A stretch of DNA of 43,906 nt from a virus. Positions 41,538 to 43,906 of this stretch are shown here, one piece after another (within the stretch, counting starts at the first letter, position 1; the number at the start of each line of letters is the position of its first letter). The stretch lies in the IMG/VR virus record IMGVR_UViG_3300030106_003838, positions 7,948 through 51,853 of that record; one strand, written 5' to 3'. The notes under the pieces are model-generated. The model saw only the letters and a program-made list of their open reading frames with translations, was not told the DNA's origin and did no database searches. A program made the position numbers and the translations under genes.

Positions 41538-42149
41538 TTATCTTCTATAAACTGTAGCGCAATAGTTTTTCATGTAGAATGTTGCTCCAGTTCGTGGTCT
41601 GTCACCAGGGCCAAAACCAATCTCAACATTTCTTCCCCCGCCGTATTGTAAACCAACACTACCCGGTACATTCATAATACTAGTTGTATTTAGGGAGAAC
41701 ACATCTGAAGAGGTAGGATTCAACCAACTTCCTTCAATCCTAACTTGAATATTATCTGTCCCATCCCAATGATCGTCAACGCCATTGTGATATATGTATA
41801 TATCAAATTCAACATCAATTAAGTCCCCAATATATGGAGGACCAGGGTTTGAAATACTTCCGTGAAAACTAAACGGACTAGGAGCAAGTTCTCTTCTTAT
41901 ATTACCACCTTGAAGAATAGATTGATTAGCTCCATAAACTACCTTTAACCAACCATCGGAATTAGGCGCACTTCCGCCAACATCACTATATGGGTTATTA
42001 TTACCTGTTATAGTTGGTGTCCCGTTATGATCAGCTGGTGCTCCCTTTATCCAACCATCAGCATCTTGAGTGAAATCACTACAGTATTCAGCTACAACAT
42101 ACTTATCAATATAGCTAGAGTATGTTAAACCTGTTGATAATCCTAACAT
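41538..42149 (-). CDS. Lectin-like structural protein (203 aa)
   Basis: The product begins MLGLSTGLTYSSYIDKYVVA. It is beta-rich with many aromatic and Gly residues (for example DFTQDADGWIKGAPADHNGT, SDGWLKVVYGANQS, VEFDIYIYHNGVDDHWDGTD) and ends MKNYCATVYRR. The composition and strand order recall carbohydrate-binding jelly-roll (LamG/CBM-like) modules that bind host glycans. The start MLGLSTGL is a common opening of virion proteins in this lineage. It overlaps the preceding gene by one base (TAATG at 42149). Role as receptor-binding or decoration protein is inferred. Confidence 0.75.
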   Translation of the reverse strand: MLGLSTGLTYSSYIDKYVVAEYCSDFTQDADGWIKGAPADHNGTPTITGNNNPYSDVGGSAPNSDGWLKVVYGANQSILQGGNIRRELAPSPFSFHGSISNPGPPYIGDLIDVEFDIYIYHNGVDDHWDGTDNIQVRIEGSWLNPTSSDVFSLNTTSIMNVPGSVGLQYGGGRNVEIGFGPGDRPRTGATFYMKNYCATVYRR

Positions 42150-42502
42150 TAGTAACCTATATAAGCAATTACTTTTCCACTATCTAGCAGTATACTAGTC
42201 CATCTACCGTATATTGTTAGTCCCTTTGGAAATACCTCAGAACCAGTAACCGCACCTCCATTGGCGTCTATACCAGTTGAAGCTGTTGAATCGTTTACAA
42301 AAATAGTGTCATCTTCTGATGTTAAGCCAGCTGAATCAAACACTGTATCTTCTAAAAATTGTATAGCTACAAAAACAGCATTTTGAGTTTTAAACGTACT
42401 GTTCGCAACATCTCTACAAGTAACAGCATTAGCTGTACCTGTTATAAGTATTGAACCCATTTGTCCAAATCCGTATTCTATTGTATTGTTTTTAAATCCC
42501 AT
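42149..42502 (-). CDS. Small beta-rich virion protein, paralogue of 42859-43275
   Basis: The 117-residue protein begins MGFKNNTIEYGFGQMGSILI. It shares the blocks VAIQFLEDTVF and FPKGLTIYGRWTSILLDSGK with the protein at 42859-43275 (VAITMLESIKF; FPEGVTIYGRWSRVELADS). The two are therefore tandem paralogues separated by one gene. Probably trimeric tail or head-fibre parts. It lies within a block of short structural genes that starts at the right edge. Confidence 0.8.
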   Translation of the reverse strand: MGFKNNTIEYGFGQMGSILITGTANAVTCRDVANSTFKTQNAVFVAIQFLEDTVFDSAGLTSEDDTIFVNDSTASTGIDANGGAVTGSEVFPKGLTIYGRWTSILLDSGKVIAYIGY

Positions 42503-42508
42503 ATTTCA

Positions 42509-42859
42509 TTAACAATTTTGTGTTGCTACTACTACTCCAGCGCTATTTATTTCTAAAGTTTTAAATCTACCTCCACCGCCGTCAACCTTGTAAAAACCAG
42601 CTTCAAATGAATTTGGAACACGTGCTCTTTTACTAGTGTAAACTATATCGTTAACAGCTGGAATAGCACTACTACCATTATGGTAAAACGTCTCTCCTAA
42701 AGGTGTACCAGAACAAGATGCTGGGTGATTTGCAGCACTTCTTCCACAATTAAGAGTTCTGTAGTTTATTGCGTTTTTAACTTCTCTACTTTTTTTAATT
42801 TTAGTGGCCTTATTTTTTCCTCTAGCTTGAGCGCTACTATTTGAAGTACCTAATGCCAT
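42509..42859 (-). CDS. Short virion-associated protein between paralogues (116 aa)
   Basis: The protein begins MALGTSNSSAQARGKNKATK with a basic N-terminal tail, followed by a beta domain with INYRTLNCGRSAANHPASCS, FYHNGSSAIPAVNDIVYTSK and RARVPNSFEAGFYKVDGGGG, ending VVVATQNC. Three Cys residues, one of them terminal, could bridge subunits. Gly-rich strand-turn composition suggests a small fibre or decoration protein. Family not recognised. Confidence 0.75.
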   Translation of the reverse strand: MALGTSNSSAQARGKNKATKIKKSREVKNAINYRTLNCGRSAANHPASCSGTPLGETFYHNGSSAIPAVNDIVYTSKRARVPNSFEAGFYKVDGGGGRFKTLEINSAGVVVATQNC

Positions 42860-43275
42860 TACTTAGGACCGTAATATACAATTATACCACTAACGTAATC
42901 ATCTGTTCCACTATCTGGATTATCTGAGTCTGCTAGTTCTACTCTACTCCACCTGCCGTATATAGTTACACCTTCTGGAAAAGTAACATCGTGACTAACG
43001 GGAGCTGATGTTACAGCATCACCATCATTGTCTTCTCCGTTTGCTAAAAATTGAGTACCACTTCCAAAGTAAGAAACACCATCATCTACAGATGCACTAC
43101 CAGATGCGACATAAGTATCATCCGCAACTAACTGCTCAAACTTAATACTTTCTAACATTGTTATTGCTACTATTACTTTTCCTGTTGGAGCATATAGGGC
43201 TGTACCTTCTGCTCTTAAGTGACCACTTCCATTTTGACTAAAATTGTAAGCAACTCCTTGTGAATTTATTCCCAT
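42859..43275 (-). CDS. Small beta-rich virion protein, paralogue of 42149-42502
   Basis: The 138-residue protein begins MGINSQGVAYNFSQNGSGHL and carries the same FP(E/K)G(V/L)TIYGRW block as the protein at 42149. The middle is Asp/Ser/Gly-rich with an insert not present in its paralogue (DGVSYFGSGTQFLANGEDND). Likely a structural component of the same assembly. Its ATG lies 3 bases after the holin-like gene. Confidence 0.8.
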   Translation of the reverse strand: MGINSQGVAYNFSQNGSGHLRAEGTALYAPTGKVIVAITMLESIKFEQLVADDTYVASGSASVDDGVSYFGSGTQFLANGEDNDGDAVTSAPVSHDVTFPEGVTIYGRWSRVELADSDNPDSGTDDYVSGIIVYYGPK

Positions 43276-43278
43276 AAT

Positions 43279-43701
43279 TTATTTATTATTTTGTTGTTCA
43301 TTTTTCTTTGACGATCCGCCGAAAAAGAAATCGACCACCGTATTAACCTTAGCGCTCATAGCACCAAATATTGTAGAGATAAAACTTATCTCAAATTCTC
43401 CTAACTCTAGATCACCCATTACGAAGTATCTAAACATCATAAAGCTTAATCCAAAGTACGCGATTGTAAATAACGTCGCAAGTATCTTTTGAATAAGTGC
43501 ATCGTCTTTATACATATCACGAGCGCTCTTCCTGTCTTCGACCTCTTTGTTGAAAGCTTCAGTTTCGGCTTCAAGTAATAATTTTCTAAGAGCGAGCTTC
43601 GCTTCATCGCGCTCTTTGTCTGTTGTAATAACCTTGTCAAGTATTCCTTCTGCATTGTCTACTACTTTGCCGAATAAGCCACCTATAAATTTTCCTATCA
43701 T
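43279..43701 (-). CDS. Holin candidate, 3TM / GTA-holin type
   Basis: The 140-residue protein has an amphipathic start (MIGKFIGGLFGKVVDNAEGI), a charged helical stretch (TTDKERDEAKLALRKLLLEA), DRKSARDMYKDDALIQKILA and then hydrophobic helices (TLFTIAYFGLSFMMFRYFVM and FEISFISTIFGAMSAKVNTV) before FFFGGSSKKN. The order of an E/K-rich helix, SARDMY and two or three membrane helices matches the GTA-type 3TM holin family. It would time lysis at the inner membrane, although a classical endolysin is not next to it; the DUF5675-like gene at 8586 may be its partner. Its ATG overlaps the stop of the truncated gene to the right. Confidence 0.8.
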   Translation of the reverse strand: MIGKFIGGLFGKVVDNAEGILDKVITTDKERDEAKLALRKLLLEAETEAFNKEVEDRKSARDMYKDDALIQKILATLFTIAYFGLSFMMFRYFVMGDLELGEFEISFISTIFGAMSAKVNTVVDFFFGGSSKKNEQQNNK

Positions 43702-43906
43702 CTTTCATTATCTTTTATCATATCATCGATAGACTTATTCATTACCTTATCGGTGTATGACTTGTTATTAAAAAATATACTCTTCTCTGATGTTGGTATA
43801 TCCTCTTCACCCAAGAGTATTCTATATATTCTACTTATTAAGTGCGAACACTTAAAGGAGGTTTTGAATACAGAGTATTTGATGGTTGTTCTATTTCTGT
43901 GTCTCC
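43698..43906 (-). CDS. Truncated CDS running off the right edge (C-terminal 68 aa)
   Basis: An open minus-strand frame enters at the window edge and ends with TGA at 43698-43700, overlapping the holin-like ATG (ATGA). The visible C-terminus reads TTIKYSVFKTSFKCSHLISR, then IYRILLGEEDIPTSEKSIFF, and ends SIDDMIKDNER. No internal stop occurs and the coupling to the holin gene is typical of this operon, so the frame is real although its 5' end is missing. Function cannot be told. Confidence 0.65.
   Translation of the reverse strand, partial: RHRNRTTIKYSVFKTSFKCSHLISRIYRILLGEEDIPTSEKSIFFNNKSYTDKVMNKSIDDMIKDNER

Overview
The window looks like about 44 kb of an AT-rich, tailed, probably podovirus-type phage genome whose host is most likely a marine Bacteroidota (Flavobacteriia-like) bacterium. 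The host inference rests on a histone H1-like Hc1 protein of the Bacteroidota type, a secreted protein with a C-terminal segment resembling a type IX secretion sorting domain, a phage-encoded outer-membrane beta-barrel, a Cys-free thioredoxin fold with a membrane anchor, weak or absent Shine-Dalgarno sites, and structural proteins of the kind seen in uncultured marine phages. These are family recognitions by eye; no database search was possible.

Layout. The left edge (1-1915) is the only plus-strand block: a class II ribonucleotide reductase gene with a striking internal in-frame gap, then a 59-residue Hc1-like gene. A strong hairpin terminator at 1937-1962 separates it from the rest, which is coded on the minus strand and read from right to left. 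Genes are packed with 1-, 4- and 8-base overlaps, so most of the strand is probably one or a few long transcripts. Clear terminators follow the major capsid gene (32861-32899) and the next gene (31962-31992). A 19-base element repeated exactly upstream of two morphogenesis genes (21700-21718, 31917-31935) is a promoter candidate.

In order of transcription (right to left): a truncated gene at the window end, a 3TM-type holin candidate, three short beta-rich structural proteins (two of them paralogues), a lectin-like structural protein, two small accessory proteins, a GroES-like protein, small and large terminase, portal, acidic scaffold, major capsid protein, then two connector/adaptor-like proteins, a 2206-residue probable tail nozzle/hub, appendage proteins, and three proteins in the order and style of the T7 gp14-gp15-gp16 ejectosome. 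The last of these is a 2873-residue polyvalent protein with an HEXXH motif, a PD-ExK nuclease-like motif, a HAD phosphatase into which a P-loop kinase is inserted, and two C-terminal zinc knuckles.

From 10864 down to 1961 lies the most unusual region: about twenty mostly small, very basic proteins mixed with envelope-directed proteins. At least five otherwise unrelated proteins begin with M(A/G)FKMK(G/A), and three or four others with MAY(I/V/T)Q followed by an NNPFK-like motif. The third codon positions differ, so the peptide rather than the DNA is what is conserved. I suggest these are two N-terminal address tags that bring basic cargo proteins (a PAP2-type phosphatase lies among them, and a pre-toxin-like membrane-active segment is in one tagged protein) into the virion or to one assembly site. 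This is an inference, but it is the best candidate here for an undescribed system.
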